A stretch of 44,537 nt of DNA from Acidobacteriota bacterium (GCA_018269075.1 JAFDVJ010000039.1:1-44537); one strand, 5' to 3'. Counted from the first letter of the stretch, positions 25,436 to 33,807 are shown. Numbers and translations: made by a program. The notes: generated by a model not told the origin, from the sequence alone.

Positions 25436-26695
25436 TTAATCGAGGCTGACGAGCGTCAGCGGCGTCGTCGGGCTGATCCCGTTGAGAACGTTTTTGAGCA
25501 TCGGGATGACGCCCTCGGTGTCGAGATAATCGCGGCCGAGAATCCGCCGGAAACGCTTTTCCCGAAGCTCGCCGGTCAGTTCCCGGAGCATTCCGCGGCA
25601 GAAGGCCGTGACGAGCTCCGGCGCGAATTGTTTGCCGGCGTTGCGCTGCATATCCTCGATCACCTCGGTCGCCGGCCGCCGCCGCTTGTACGGCCGGTCG
25701 GTCGTCATCGCGTCGAACGAATCGGCGAGGTTGACGATCTTCGCGATGTACGGGATGTCCTTGTCGTAAAGCCCGTCCGGATAACCGCGGCCGTCGAGCC
25801 GCTCGTGATGATATTTCGCGGCGAGCGGGACGTCGGCGTAGGGATGATGGATCGGCGCGAGGATCTCGTAGCCGACCGACGGATGCTTGTTGAGCTCGGC
25901 CGATTCCTTGGCGTTGATGCGGTACGGCGCGTTGATGATGTTGCGCTCGACGGTCAGTTTGCCGACGTCGTGCAGATAGCCGGCGATCGCGACGCCCTCG
26001 ACCTCGTTCTGGTCGTAACCGAGTTCCTGCGCGATGATCTCGGAATATTTGCCGACGCGCACCGAATGGCCCTCGGTGTATTTGTCCTTGCAGTCGATCG
26101 CCGTCGCGAAAGCCTTGACCGTGTCCTTGTAGGTCGTCCGCATCTCGTCGTAGAGCTTGCGGTTTTCCTCGGCGCGGCGTTCGAGCTCGGCCATCAGGTT
26201 GCGCTGCGCGATGCCGACGCCGATGTGCCGCGACATCGCGCAGATGATGTCGAGATCGTAGGCCGTGTACGGCTCGCCGTTGGCTTTTTCGCCCAAAAGG
26301 ATGACGCCGACCAGATCGTCGCGGATGACGAGCGGGACGAGCAGGTCGATCCGTTTTTTGGTAAAGCTCCGGTCGTAAATCTGGAAAAACGGCAGGACTT
26401 TCGCCTGCGCGACCTCGATCGGCGCGAGCCCGTTCGTCAAAAACTGGCGCTCGTCCTCGTGGCAGAGCGAGAGGCTCAGGGGAAATTCCTCGCCGAGCCC
26501 GCGCATCACGAGCATATTGAGCTCGTGGCCGAAGCGCGAGAACCGCGCGACTCCGCCGCGCATGATCGCGAGACTGCCGAGCAAAAGATGCAGCGACGTC
26601 CGGATCATCTCCTGAAAATTCTGTTTGTGCGCGACCTCGTAGCCGAGTTCGGCCAGCGCGCCGAAGGTATGGATTAGTTTTTGATGGTTTTCCAT
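25436..26695 (-). CDS. GAF/HD-GYP cyclic di-GMP phosphodiesterase
   Basis: A 419-residue protein from the ATG at 26695; a longer frame to 26764 would translate the heptamer repeat and is rejected. A GAF-like sensor covers about 30-170 and a helical linker 175-200. The HD-GYP domain is complete: His-Asp at 242-243 (GYLHDVGKL), HHERLDGRGYP at 296-306, and a downstream NLADSFDAMTTDRPY. Such enzymes hydrolyse cyclic di-GMP to GMP with a di- or tri-iron centre. It is the last gene of a minus-strand signalling cluster, 79 bases after the STAS gene. Confidence 0.92.
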   Translation of the reverse strand: MENHQKLIHTFGALAELGYEVAHKQNFQEMIRTSLHLLLGSLAIMRGGVARFSRFGHELNMLVMRGLGEEFPLSLSLCHEDERQFLTNGLAPIEVAQAKVLPFFQIYDRSFTKKRIDLLVPLVIRDDLVGVILLGEKANGEPYTAYDLDIICAMSRHIGVGIAQRNLMAELERRAEENRKLYDEMRTTYKDTVKAFATAIDCKDKYTEGHSVRVGKYSEIIAQELGYDQNEVEGVAIAGYLHDVGKLTVERNIINAPYRINAKESAELNKHPSVGYEILAPIHHPYADVPLAAKYHHERLDGRGYPDGLYDKDIPYIAKIVNLADSFDAMTTDRPYKRRRPATEVIEDMQRNAGKQFAPELVTAFCRGMLRELTGELREKRFRRILGRDYLDTEGVIPMLKNVLNGISPTTPLTLVSLD

Positions 26696-26710
26696 AAAGA
26701 GACTTTGGCC

Positions 26711-26767
26711 TTTGATCTTCGATCCTTGATCTTTGAGTTGCAAAAATCGGAAGCCAAAGATCAAAAT
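26711..26767. repeat. TTTGATC heptamer repeat with inverse arm
   Basis: Degenerate 7-base units (TTTGATC, TTCGATC, CTTGATC, TTTGAG) are followed by the inverse arm CCAAAGATCAAAATTCAAAG. The element separates the HD-GYP and STAS genes and would form a hairpin in their shared messenger. Confidence 0.6.
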
Positions 26768-26774
26768 TCAAAGT

Positions 26775-27092
26775 TCAGTTGGCGATCGTTACGTGGTTGG
26801 TCAGGCCGAGCATTTCGAAAAGATTGATCGTGTCTTCCTGCATCTGCGAGAAGACGACTTCGGCGCCGGCGTCCTTGGCGGCGTCGATCACGCCGAGCAG
26901 GATCGAAACGCCGATGCTGTTGACGATCTGCGTATCGGAGAAATTGACGACCAGTTTTTTGACGCCGGAATCGAGCCGGCGGCGGCATTCGCGCTCGATC
27001 TTTTCGCCGCTCAGCTTGTTCAAATAATCGCCGGCAAAAACCGTCGCGGTTTCAGTGATTGTCTGGACAGGTATGTCTGAAATTGTGTTCAC
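26775..27092 (-). CDS. STAS domain anti-sigma-factor antagonist (RsbV/SpoIIAA type)
   Basis: A 105-residue single-domain protein starting at a GTG. The conserved segment IVNSIGVSILLG holds the serine normally phosphorylated by an RsbW-like kinase (NSIGVS). In partner switching the unphosphorylated form binds the kinase and frees its target. The adjacent upstream gene encodes an RsbW-like ATPase domain, its likely partner. No PP2C phosphatase gene is in the window. A reset enzyme would have to be elsewhere. Confidence 0.9.
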   Translation of the reverse strand: MNTISDIPVQTITETATVFAGDYLNKLSGEKIERECRRRLDSGVKKLVVNFSDTQIVNSIGVSILLGVIDAAKDAGAEVVFSQMQEDTINLFEMLGLTNHVTIAN

Positions 27093-27165
27093 GGTTAGTT
27101 TTTCTACCTTAAGGAAAGATTTAGGGCTCGAAACCTAAAGTAAAACTTTAACCGTCAAAAGTCAA

Positions 27166-29364
27166 CTAATTTTTGAGATATTTCGTCATCGAGATGCGGG
27201 TGCCGTCGTCGGTCTGTTCGAATTTCACTTCGTCCATCAATGTTTTCATCAACTTAAGTCCCCAGCCGCGGCGGCCGTCGGCGGGCGCGATTTCCTGGGC
27301 TTTGCGGTCGGCGAGGCGGAGACCGCGGTTCGAAACGGTGACGACGATCCGGTCGTCCTCGATCGCGAACTTCTGGTAGATCTTGCGGTCCGGACTGTGC
27401 GAATGCTCGGCCGCGTTGATGCAGGCCTCGACGAGCGCGGTCTTGATCTGGTTGATCGCCTTCGGCGCGAAGTGGTGGCGGCGCGCGATTTCCTCGACCG
27501 TCTGCGCGGCGATCAGCTCGGTGTCGTCGCCCATCGGCACGACCATTTCATACTCGTTGGCCTTCGTCTTCGCGCCGAGCGCGTCCTTCGCGCCGAGAAA
27601 CTCGACGAGCAGTTCGACCTGCCGCCGGCTCGCCCCGAACGCGCCGCGCTGGCGCAGGACCTCGACCGCGTCGGGCGCAAAGCCTTCGGGCGCGACGAGC
27701 CAGAGCTTGTAATTGATGAAATTGCACATCAGCGCGACCATTTCCAGCCGGTCGCACCAGAATTCGGTGAGCTCCTTCGACGCTTCGAGCTTCGAATCGA
27801 TCTCGGCGGCGATCCAGACGGTTTCGTCGTCGTCCGTGTATTTCGACTCGATAAAGCCGAGCGCGACGGCCGAGCGCTCGCGCTCGACGAACTGCGAGAT
27901 CGGCGCGTAAAAAGCGACCGTGTGCGCCGTGTAGACGACCTGCGGCAGCACGATCCGGTCGCCGGTTTCCCGGAGCGCCCGCAAAACCTCGTCGTCCGGC
28001 GCGCCTTTGAGCTCGTCGCGAAACAGCGGGTAATCGAGCAGGCTTCGCGGCACCGGCTGGCAGGCGAACACGCCGAGCAGCTCGCGCAGGCCGAGCGCCG
28101 AATTTTTGCGGTAGAAATCGGCCATCAGCCGCGGCGCGCGCTTGAGAAATTCGGTGAGCGTCTCGCCGACCGTCAGCGCGCGGTTCTGCAAAACGATTTC
28201 GAGCCGGAAACGGGCCGCCGTGTAATCGCCGAGGATCAGGTTTTCGCCCATCGGCTCGACGAGATTCGAGGTCAGACGAAGCACTTCGCCCGTGTTCAGC
28301 AGCCGCATCGTCCGCGCGAAATCGGCGTCGTCGAGCCCGGTCCGCGACTGCCACGTTTCGATATGCGTTTTTTCGTGCTCGACGCTCTGCGCGTCGAACA
28401 ATAGGCTGAGAACGTTTTTCTGAACCTCGGTCTTCGGCACGACGCGGTCGAAAATCGCGTCGTAGAATTTCGCGATCCGGCCGCCGAAAAGCTCGTCGGC
28501 GTATAGTTTTTCGACCTTCTGAAAACTGTCGAGCGCGGCCTCTTTCTCGCTCGCGGCGCGGATCAACAGCCTGATGAATAAAGGGTTGCCGTCAAACTGG
28601 ACGGCGATCAGGTCGCGCGTCTGTTCGTTGATCGCGACGCCGTCGCGGGCGGCCAGCGTTTCGACGAGCAGGCCGGCGTCGGCGAACGACAGCGTTTCGA
28701 GCCGGACGCGCTCGAAATCGCTCGCGTTCCGGCCGAACGGAAAACGGCGGCGGCCGCCGAAGACGAACGGCGTCCCGGTCCGCGCGAAGATCTCGTTCAG
28801 CTCCTCGACGAAATCGACCGCGCCGGTGAAATATTCGGCCTCGTGCAGATCGTCGATCATCACGAAAACGCGCGCGCCGTTAGAAAGCGCCCGGAGCGGC
28901 GCGCTCAAACAGTTCTGGACGAACGCCTGATCGTGATTGAGCCGGCTCTCCGTCCGGCAGCTTTCGATCAGCCGGTCGATCCAGTAGCCGTCGCTCGGCA
29001 GCGCGAGCTCCGCCAGCTCGTCGAAATCGCACGACGCTTCGAGAATCCGGCTGTCCTGCCGGCGAAAAGCGACCGTCTGGCGCAGAAAATTCTGGAGAAA
29101 ACGGGTCGCCGCCCGGCGCGCCGTCCGGTCGGATTTGCGGAGCGCGAAATAAAACGGGATGATTTCGCCCTGTTCGTGGAAAAGCTGGTCGTAAGTCTGC
29201 CGCAGAAGCTCGGAAACGCCGAGGCCGGGCGCGGCCGCGACGATCATCCCGGCCGCCCGGCGCGCTTCCGCCGCGTGCCGCCGGATCGCATCCGCTTCGA
29301 GACTCCGGCCGATAAAGTCTTCGGCCGCCAGATTCGCCAAAATTTTTTCGCGCTGTCCGTTCAT
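27166..29364 (-). CDS. Degenerate P-loop NTPase fused to a C-terminal RsbW-like histidine-kinase-type ATPase domain
   Basis: A 732-residue cytoplasmic protein; the ATG at 29364 is chosen over an adjacent TTG. The N-terminal part (about 15-300) resembles STAND/AAA NTPases, with a Walker B FVMIDDLHEAEYF and a sensor-like FGGRRRFPFG. The Walker A is altered, APGLGVSELL: valine 50 replaces the phosphate-binding lysine. A helical middle follows (about 300-590). The C-terminal 130 residues are a GHKL ATPase of the RsbW kind with N-box EACINAAEHSHS and G-box GRRGWGLKLMKTL. It lies between the GGDEF gene and the STAS gene and is probably the STAS kinase. I know no characterised protein with this arrangement; the fusion is the cluster's novelty. 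Confidence 0.8.
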   Translation of the reverse strand: MNGQREKILANLAAEDFIGRSLEADAIRRHAAEARRAAGMIVAAAPGLGVSELLRQTYDQLFHEQGEIIPFYFALRKSDRTARRAATRFLQNFLRQTVAFRRQDSRILEASCDFDELAELALPSDGYWIDRLIESCRTESRLNHDQAFVQNCLSAPLRALSNGARVFVMIDDLHEAEYFTGAVDFVEELNEIFARTGTPFVFGGRRRFPFGRNASDFERVRLETLSFADAGLLVETLAARDGVAINEQTRDLIAVQFDGNPLFIRLLIRAASEKEAALDSFQKVEKLYADELFGGRIAKFYDAIFDRVVPKTEVQKNVLSLLFDAQSVEHEKTHIETWQSRTGLDDADFARTMRLLNTGEVLRLTSNLVEPMGENLILGDYTAARFRLEIVLQNRALTVGETLTEFLKRAPRLMADFYRKNSALGLRELLGVFACQPVPRSLLDYPLFRDELKGAPDDEVLRALRETGDRIVLPQVVYTAHTVAFYAPISQFVERERSAVALGFIESKYTDDDETVWIAAEIDSKLEASKELTEFWCDRLEMVALMCNFINYKLWLVAPEGFAPDAVEVLRQRGAFGASRRQVELLVEFLGAKDALGAKTKANEYEMVVPMGDDTELIAAQTVEEIARRHHFAPKAINQIKTALVEACINAAEHSHSPDRKIYQKFAIEDDRIVVTVSNRGLRLADRKAQEIAPADGRRGWGLKLMKTLMDEVKFEQTDDGTRISMTKYLKN

Positions 29365-29463
29365 CAATTTTACAATCCGTTTTCATCCGCAACGGATCCC
29401 GCCAAAATTTTCGCCGCCCGCGAAGAGCGGCATCAAAAACAATAATGAATCATCGGGGTGAAA

Positions 29464-29492
29464 ATCCGAAATCCGAAATCCGAAATCCGAAA
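29464..29492. repeat. CCGAAAT heptamer tandem repeat
   Basis: Four CCGAAAT units end exactly at the stop codon of the GGDEF gene (minus strand, TGA at 29493-29495). This is the same heptamer as in the 3618-3732 element, 26 kb away. Confidence 0.8.
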
Positions 29493-31787
29493 TCATTTAT
29501 CGCCGTGCTCGGCTTCCCGGTCGTAAAGCCGGACGGTGTTTTTGCCGCCGCGTTTGGCGTCGAACAGGGCGATATCGGCGGCGTGGATCAGGTCGCGCGC
29601 CGAATTCAGTTCGAGACAACAGCCGGCAATGCCGATGCTGACCGTAACCTGCCGGTTCGGAAACTCGGTCGCCGCGATCTTTTCGCGGAGGCGTTCGGCG
29701 ATCGTTTCGGCCTCGGACGGCGTCGTCTGCGGCAGCAGGATCGAAAACTCCTCGCCGCCGTACCGCGCCGCGACGTCCGCGCTGCGGAGCGTTTCGCGCA
29801 GGCAGCGGCCGACGATCGTCAGCGCGCGGTCGCCCTCGATATGGCCGAACGTATCATTGTAAACCTTGAAATCGTCGACGTCGATCATCATAAAGCACAT
29901 CGGATAGCCGTAGCGGTTCGAGCGCTTGATTTCTTCCGCGATCCGCTCTTCGAGATAGCGGCGGTTGAGCAGGCCGGTCAGCGAATCGGTGACCGAAAGC
30001 TGTTCGAATTCGCCGGCCTTGCTCTTGAGGCTCGCGCGGTCGATCAGAACGGCGACCTGCGGCGCGATCGCGTTGAGCAGTTCGAGATCGTATTCGCTGT
30101 AGGACTTGCCGTCGGCCTTGTCGGTGACGTTGAGCACGCCGACGCGGCGGCTGCCGATGCTGAACGGATAGCTGATGAACGACTTCGTCTTATATTTCCA
30201 CTCGGGCGGCGCCGGCTGGAGGCCGATCTTGCTGACGTCGCTGACGACGACCGGCTTGCCGTTCTGGAGAACGATCCGCGCGACGCGGTCGCCGATCCGC
30301 TGGCTCTGATTTCTGATCCGGTCGGCCGTCGCGCCGACCGCCGCCTTGACGGTCAGCAGATCGCTCTTCTCGTCGAACACGAGGAGCGAGCTCCGCTCGG
30401 CGCGCATCAGTTCGGCCGAAACGCGCGTCAGGTTCGACCAGAAATCGTCGGTGTCGATGTTTTTGAGGCTCGCGTTGAATTTTTCGACCGCGTCGGCGAG
30501 CCAGTTGCGGCGCTTGACCTCTTCGCGCAGGCGGAGGATTTCGAGCTCCGACGCGACCGTCTTGCAGAACCGCGAGATATGCCGTTTGATCTCCTCGTCG
30601 GGCAGCGGATCGGCGACGACGAGCGCGCACTGGACCTCGCCGCCGACCGAGACCGGAAAGAGCGAGATGGTCTGCGGGTTGTTCGGTTCGCCGGCCCGCG
30701 CGCGTTCGCGCAGATCGAGCGAAAGCTCGTTTTCGAGCGCCTGAAAAAGCAGCCGGTCGTCGGCCGGCAGGACGATCTTGAACTGCCGTCCTTCGAGCGA
30801 GCCGGTCGCGAGCAGGCCCTCGAACTGGTTTTCGCGGCGTTCGAGCCACGCCATCGAGCCGAGCCCGTAACGCTGCGACAAAAAGCGGATGATCGAAAGA
30901 CAGGCTTTTTGATAGGTCAGATCGAACAGCGACCCGAACAGCGAGCGCCAGGCGGCGATCTCCTCGTTCTCGCCGTTGAGCTTTTTGACGACCGCCGACG
31001 GCGCTTCGACGGCGGCCGGCGTTTCGTTTTCCGTAGTTTTTTCCGGTTCCGCCGATGCCTCGACGGTCTCCGGCTCCTCGACGATCTCCGCTTCTTCGAC
31101 GATCTCCGGCTCCTCGACGATCTCCGCTTCCTCAATGATTTCCGTTTCCCCGATAATATCCGGTTCCTCGATCGCGACCGGCACGTTTCGCCGGTTGAAT
31201 TCCTCGATCAGCTGCGAAAGCCGCTCCGCCGTCCGCTCGTCGTCCATCGCCGCCTCGTCGGCCCCGCCACGCTCGGCGACAGCCGTCTCCTCTTCTCCCT
31301 TTCTCCCTTTCTCCCCTTCTTCCCAAACAAGCCCCGCGACCGTTTTCGCCGTCTTCTCAAGGACGCCCGCCGAGCCGCTGATGAGCACGTTTTCAAAAAA
31401 TTTCGTCGGCGGAAAACGCCGCCAGTCGCCGTCGATCGCGCGCTCGGTCGCGCGCCGGTAATGCTCGGCCTTCGTGAACGTCCGGCCGACGATCGCGACC
31501 AGTTTTTTCGTTCCCGCGAGCGGCACGGCGCGGCAGTCGAGTCCCGCATAACATTGATAGGACACGATTTCTCCGGCGGCCTGGGCCATCTCGAAGGCCC
31601 GCCCGCAAAACTCCCCGCAGCGCGGCGCGAATTCTTCGGAAGACTCGAGGACCTCGCAGATCGAATTATTGTTCGACCTCGTCACCGAACCGCGCTCGTC
31701 CACCAGCACGACGGCCAGCCCGCTCTCTTCGGCGATCTTTTCGGTCGGATTGTCGGGGGCAGTTTTAATCGGTTCGATGTTGTCCAT
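29493..31787 (-). CDS. Diguanylate cyclase with PocR-like and GAF sensor regions
   Basis: A 764-residue protein. The N-terminal 115 residues have cysteine motifs (RCGEFCGRAF, YQCYAGLDCRAVPL) like the PocR sensory domain. Residues about 150-265 are a low-complexity linker: a purine-repeat-encoded EEGEKGRKGEEE stretch, then alternating EIVEEPEIVEEAE units. Two GAF-like regions follow (about 290-420 and 440-590). The C-terminal GGDEF domain has the intact signature GGEEF at 677-681 and an RxxD inhibitory site (RSAD) five residues before. It should make cyclic di-GMP and be feedback-inhibited. It is the first gene of the cluster ending in an HD-GYP phosphodiesterase. Confidence 0.9.
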   Translation of the reverse strand: MDNIEPIKTAPDNPTEKIAEESGLAVVLVDERGSVTRSNNNSICEVLESSEEFAPRCGEFCGRAFEMAQAAGEIVSYQCYAGLDCRAVPLAGTKKLVAIVGRTFTKAEHYRRATERAIDGDWRRFPPTKFFENVLISGSAGVLEKTAKTVAGLVWEEGEKGRKGEEETAVAERGGADEAAMDDERTAERLSQLIEEFNRRNVPVAIEEPDIIGETEIIEEAEIVEEPEIVEEAEIVEEPETVEASAEPEKTTENETPAAVEAPSAVVKKLNGENEEIAAWRSLFGSLFDLTYQKACLSIIRFLSQRYGLGSMAWLERRENQFEGLLATGSLEGRQFKIVLPADDRLLFQALENELSLDLRERARAGEPNNPQTISLFPVSVGGEVQCALVVADPLPDEEIKRHISRFCKTVASELEILRLREEVKRRNWLADAVEKFNASLKNIDTDDFWSNLTRVSAELMRAERSSLLVFDEKSDLLTVKAAVGATADRIRNQSQRIGDRVARIVLQNGKPVVVSDVSKIGLQPAPPEWKYKTKSFISYPFSIGSRRVGVLNVTDKADGKSYSEYDLELLNAIAPQVAVLIDRASLKSKAGEFEQLSVTDSLTGLLNRRYLEERIAEEIKRSNRYGYPMCFMMIDVDDFKVYNDTFGHIEGDRALTIVGRCLRETLRSADVAARYGGEEFSILLPQTTPSEAETIAERLREKIAATEFPNRQVTVSIGIAGCCLELNSARDLIHAADIALFDAKRGGKNTVRLYDREAEHGDK

Positions 31788-31924
31788 TCGGTTACAAAAA
31801 ACTCATAGTCCGGTGCCCTCAGACACCGAGTGAGTCCAGCCAGTTTCACGCTTACTGGTAGATACATTCAATCGGCCGGAACTTTCAAGAAATTCGCGCC
31901 GATTTTTTGAGTGATGCTTCATTA

Positions 31925-31940
31925 TGGCATACAAGTTGTT
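31925..31940 (+). promoter_or_regulatory. Sigma-54-like promoter of the PfpI gene
   Basis: TGGCATACAAGTTGTT has GG and GT 12 bases apart. It shares TGGCAY-A-N4-TTGT with the sites at 5706 and 32678. The inferred start near 31951 leaves a leader of about 70 bases. Confidence 0.55.
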
Positions 31941-32020
31941 TCGACTTCTATCCGAATACGCCGCGCGAATCGTTATCGAACGGGCCTCGCCGCGGCGTGT
32001 CCGAAAATTATGGAGGAATT

Positions 32021-32593
32021 ATGAATAACAAATTGGAAGGACTGAAAGTGGCGATCCTCGCGACCGAGGGTTTCGAGCAGAGCGAGCTCTTCGAGCCGAA
32101 AAAAGCGCTCGCGGAAGCGGGCGCCGAGGTGCGGATCGTATCGCTCGAAAAAGGCTCGATCAGGGGCTGGAATCATACGGACTGGGGCGCGTCGATCGAC
32201 GTCGATCTGACGGTCGACGAGGCGGACGCGGACGATTTCGACGCGCTTCAACTGCCGGGCGGCGTGATGAACCCGGACAAGCTGCGGATGAATCCGCGGG
32301 CGGTCGAATTCGTCAAAGCGTTTTTCGACGCCGGCAAGCCGGTCGGCGCGATCTGCCACGCGCCGTGGACGCTGATCGAAGCGGGCGTCGTCCGCGGCAA
32401 AACGCTGACGTCGTGGGCGTCGCTCAAAACCGACCTCGAAAACGCCGGGGCGATGTGGGTCGATAAAGAGGTCGTCACCGACAACGGGCTCGTGACGAGC
32501 CGCCAGCCGGACGATCTGCCGGCCTTTAACAAAAAGATCATCGAGGAATTCGCCGAGGGCGTTCACAAAAACCGGAAAACGGCGGCGCAATGA
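32021..32593 (+). CDS. DJ-1/PfpI family protein (general stress / glyoxalase-like)
   Basis: A 190-residue class I glutamine-amidotransferase-like protein. The nucleophile elbow AICHAPW holds Cys112 and His113, and an early Glu lies in ATEGFEQSE. Family members include PfpI/YhbO/YraA-type stress proteins with reported protease, deglycase or glyoxalase activities; which applies is not readable from sequence. The ATG at 32021 follows GGAGG (32012-32016) closely; a longer frame from 31907 lacks a site and would overlap the promoter. It is followed by the PA2169 gene after its own promoter. Confidence 0.92.
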   Translation: MNNKLEGLKVAILATEGFEQSELFEPKKALAEAGAEVRIVSLEKGSIRGWNHTDWGASIDVDLTVDEADADDFDALQLPGGVMNPDKLRMNPRAVEFVKAFFDAGKPVGAICHAPWTLIEAGVVRGKTLTSWASLKTDLENAGAMWVDKEVVTDNGLVTSRQPDDLPAFNKKIIEEFAEGVHKNRKTAAQ

Positions 32594-32677
32594 TTCGATA
32601 CAAAAAGTGTTTCGATACGTTTCACGGCCGCGCGCCGGATTTTCGCCGAGTCCCGTAAAAAACGGAACGCGGCATTC

Positions 32678-32693
32678 TGGCACACGGATTGTA
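32678..32693 (+). promoter_or_regulatory. Sigma-54-like promoter of the PA2169 gene
   Basis: TGGCACACGGATTGTA matches the -24 element TGGCAC exactly and has TTGT at -12, with the correct 12-base GG-to-GT spacing. The inferred start near 32704 leaves about 50 bases of leader. Confidence 0.6.
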
Positions 32694-32754
32694 ATGCGTA
32701 TCGCATACGTCAGGGAACGTAAAATTTCCATTGGTCAAGGAAGGGAGAATTATT

Positions 32755-33303
32755 ATGATTAACGATTACGAAGCAAGAAACGACATTACGGATCAGAATT
32801 ACGCAACGGCTCACACGGACGCCACGACGCTCTCGAACGACGACGTGGTCTCGACGCTCAACGGGCTGATCGAAACCTGCAAGGACGGGCAGGAAGGCTT
32901 CCAGCAGGCCGCCGAAGGCGTTCAGAATTCCGAGCTCAAGACGCTCTTTTATAATCTCGGACAGCAGCGCGCGCAGTTTGCGGGAGAACTGCAGACGCTC
33001 GTCCGCGGGCTCGGCGGCGACCCGGAAAAATCGGGCAGCATCTCGGGCGCGCTCCATCGCGGCTGGATCAACATCAAATCGGCCGTCACCGGCCAGGACG
33101 AAAGCGCGATCCTGAACGAATGCGAACGCGGCGAGGACGTCGCCAAAAACGCCTACAAGGAAGCGCTCGAACAGAATCTGCCGGCCAACGTGCTGTCGAC
33201 CGTGCAGACGCAGTACACGGCGGTCCAGGCCGCCCACGACAAGGTCAAGGCGCTCCGCGATTCGGCCGCCAACGCCGCCAACACGGCGTCGAACAGGTAT
33301 TGA
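32755..33303 (+). CDS. PA2169/DUF2383 family four-helix-bundle protein
   Basis: A 182-residue, mostly helical, ferritin-like protein. The motif region TLNGLIETCKDGQEGFQQAA followed by helices bearing KTLFYNLGQQRAQFAGEL and ECERGEDVAKNAYKEAL matches the PA2169 family. Members are often found with stress or envelope genes; their function is not established. AAGGAAGGGAG upstream selects the ATG at 32755 over the GTG at 32731. A strong intrinsic terminator follows at 33350. Confidence 0.9.
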   Translation: MINDYEARNDITDQNYATAHTDATTLSNDDVVSTLNGLIETCKDGQEGFQQAAEGVQNSELKTLFYNLGQQRAQFAGELQTLVRGLGGDPEKSGSISGALHRGWINIKSAVTGQDESAILNECERGEDVAKNAYKEALEQNLPANVLSTVQTQYTAVQAAHDKVKALRDSAANAANTASNRY

Positions 33304-33349
33304 AATTTACGGGTAAAAATGCTTTTTTCATTTTAGCTTCTTCAAAGCG

Positions 33350-33383
33350 AAAAGACCGGCGCGATCGCCGGTCTTTTCTTTTT
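33350..33383 (+). terminator. Intrinsic terminator of the PA2169 gene
   Basis: Perfect 11-base arms AAAAGACCGGC (33350-33360) and GCCGGTCTTTT (33367-33377) with a six-base loop, followed by CTTTTTC. This is the clearest terminator in the window. Confidence 0.9.
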
Positions 33384-33403
33384 CCCGCTCGTGACGAAAC
33401 CCG

Positions 33404-33593
33404 AAAAAGCGGCGCAGCCGTGCGCGAGGTCAGCAGCGTCCGATGCAGCCGATGCACCGTCCGCCGGCCGGGCCCTTGCATTTCAAACCGTTCGCCAACA
33501 GAGTTTTCAATCTTCCCGTCAAGTCACACCGGCGCGGCGGTGCATCGGCTGCATCGGACGCTGCTGACCTTGTGCGGCTGTCGCCGCTTTTTT
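33404..33593. mobile_element. MITE-like element with long terminal inverted repeats
   Basis: Two perfect 32-base inverted arms lie at 33428-33459 and 33538-33569. The similarity continues outward for about 24 more bases, through AAAAAGCGGCG on the left and CGCCGCTTTTT on the right, with a few mismatches. The 78-base interior holds no frame of note. The size (about 190 bases), long arms and lack of genes suit a MITE or a REP-derived palindrome. No target-site duplication could be defined by eye, so the exact ends are uncertain. A structured RNA is the alternative. Confidence 0.6.
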
Positions 33594-33714
33594 CTTCGAT
33601 TACACAATTTTACCAGAGTTATTCGGCACGGTAATTGACCGGCGCAGCGATTCGTTCGTGAACCGCGTTTTCGATTGAATTTGATTCGTCAATACGGCGA
33701 ACAGCTGGTTTTAT

Positions 33715-33781
33715 CCACCAAAAACACCAAAAACACTAAATTTCTTTCGTGTCTTTTTAGTGTTTTTAGTGTTTTTAGTGG
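33715..33781. repeat. Nonamer palindrome (TTTTTAGTG)
   Basis: Arms of 26 bases at 33715-33740 and 33756-33781 are inverted copies with two mismatches, with a 15-base loop. Each arm is itself three tandem units of a 9-base motif (AAAAACACC/T and TTTTTAGTG). It is related in sequence to 12171-12221. Confidence 0.75.
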
Positions 33782-33790
33782 ATCGATTAA

Positions 33791-33807
33791 AAGGCCTTCG
33801 CGGCCTT
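33791..33807 (-). terminator. Possible terminator of the opp operon
   Basis: AAGGCC with GGCCTT around a five-base loop containing TTCG; on the minus strand it is followed by TTTT. It lies about 165 bases past the oppF stop, so the assignment is tentative. Confidence 0.35.

Noticed and set aside
29445..31808. Long plus-strand open frame of 787 codons
   Set aside because: Antisense to the GGDEF gene; only the minus-strand frame shows GGEEF and GAF features.
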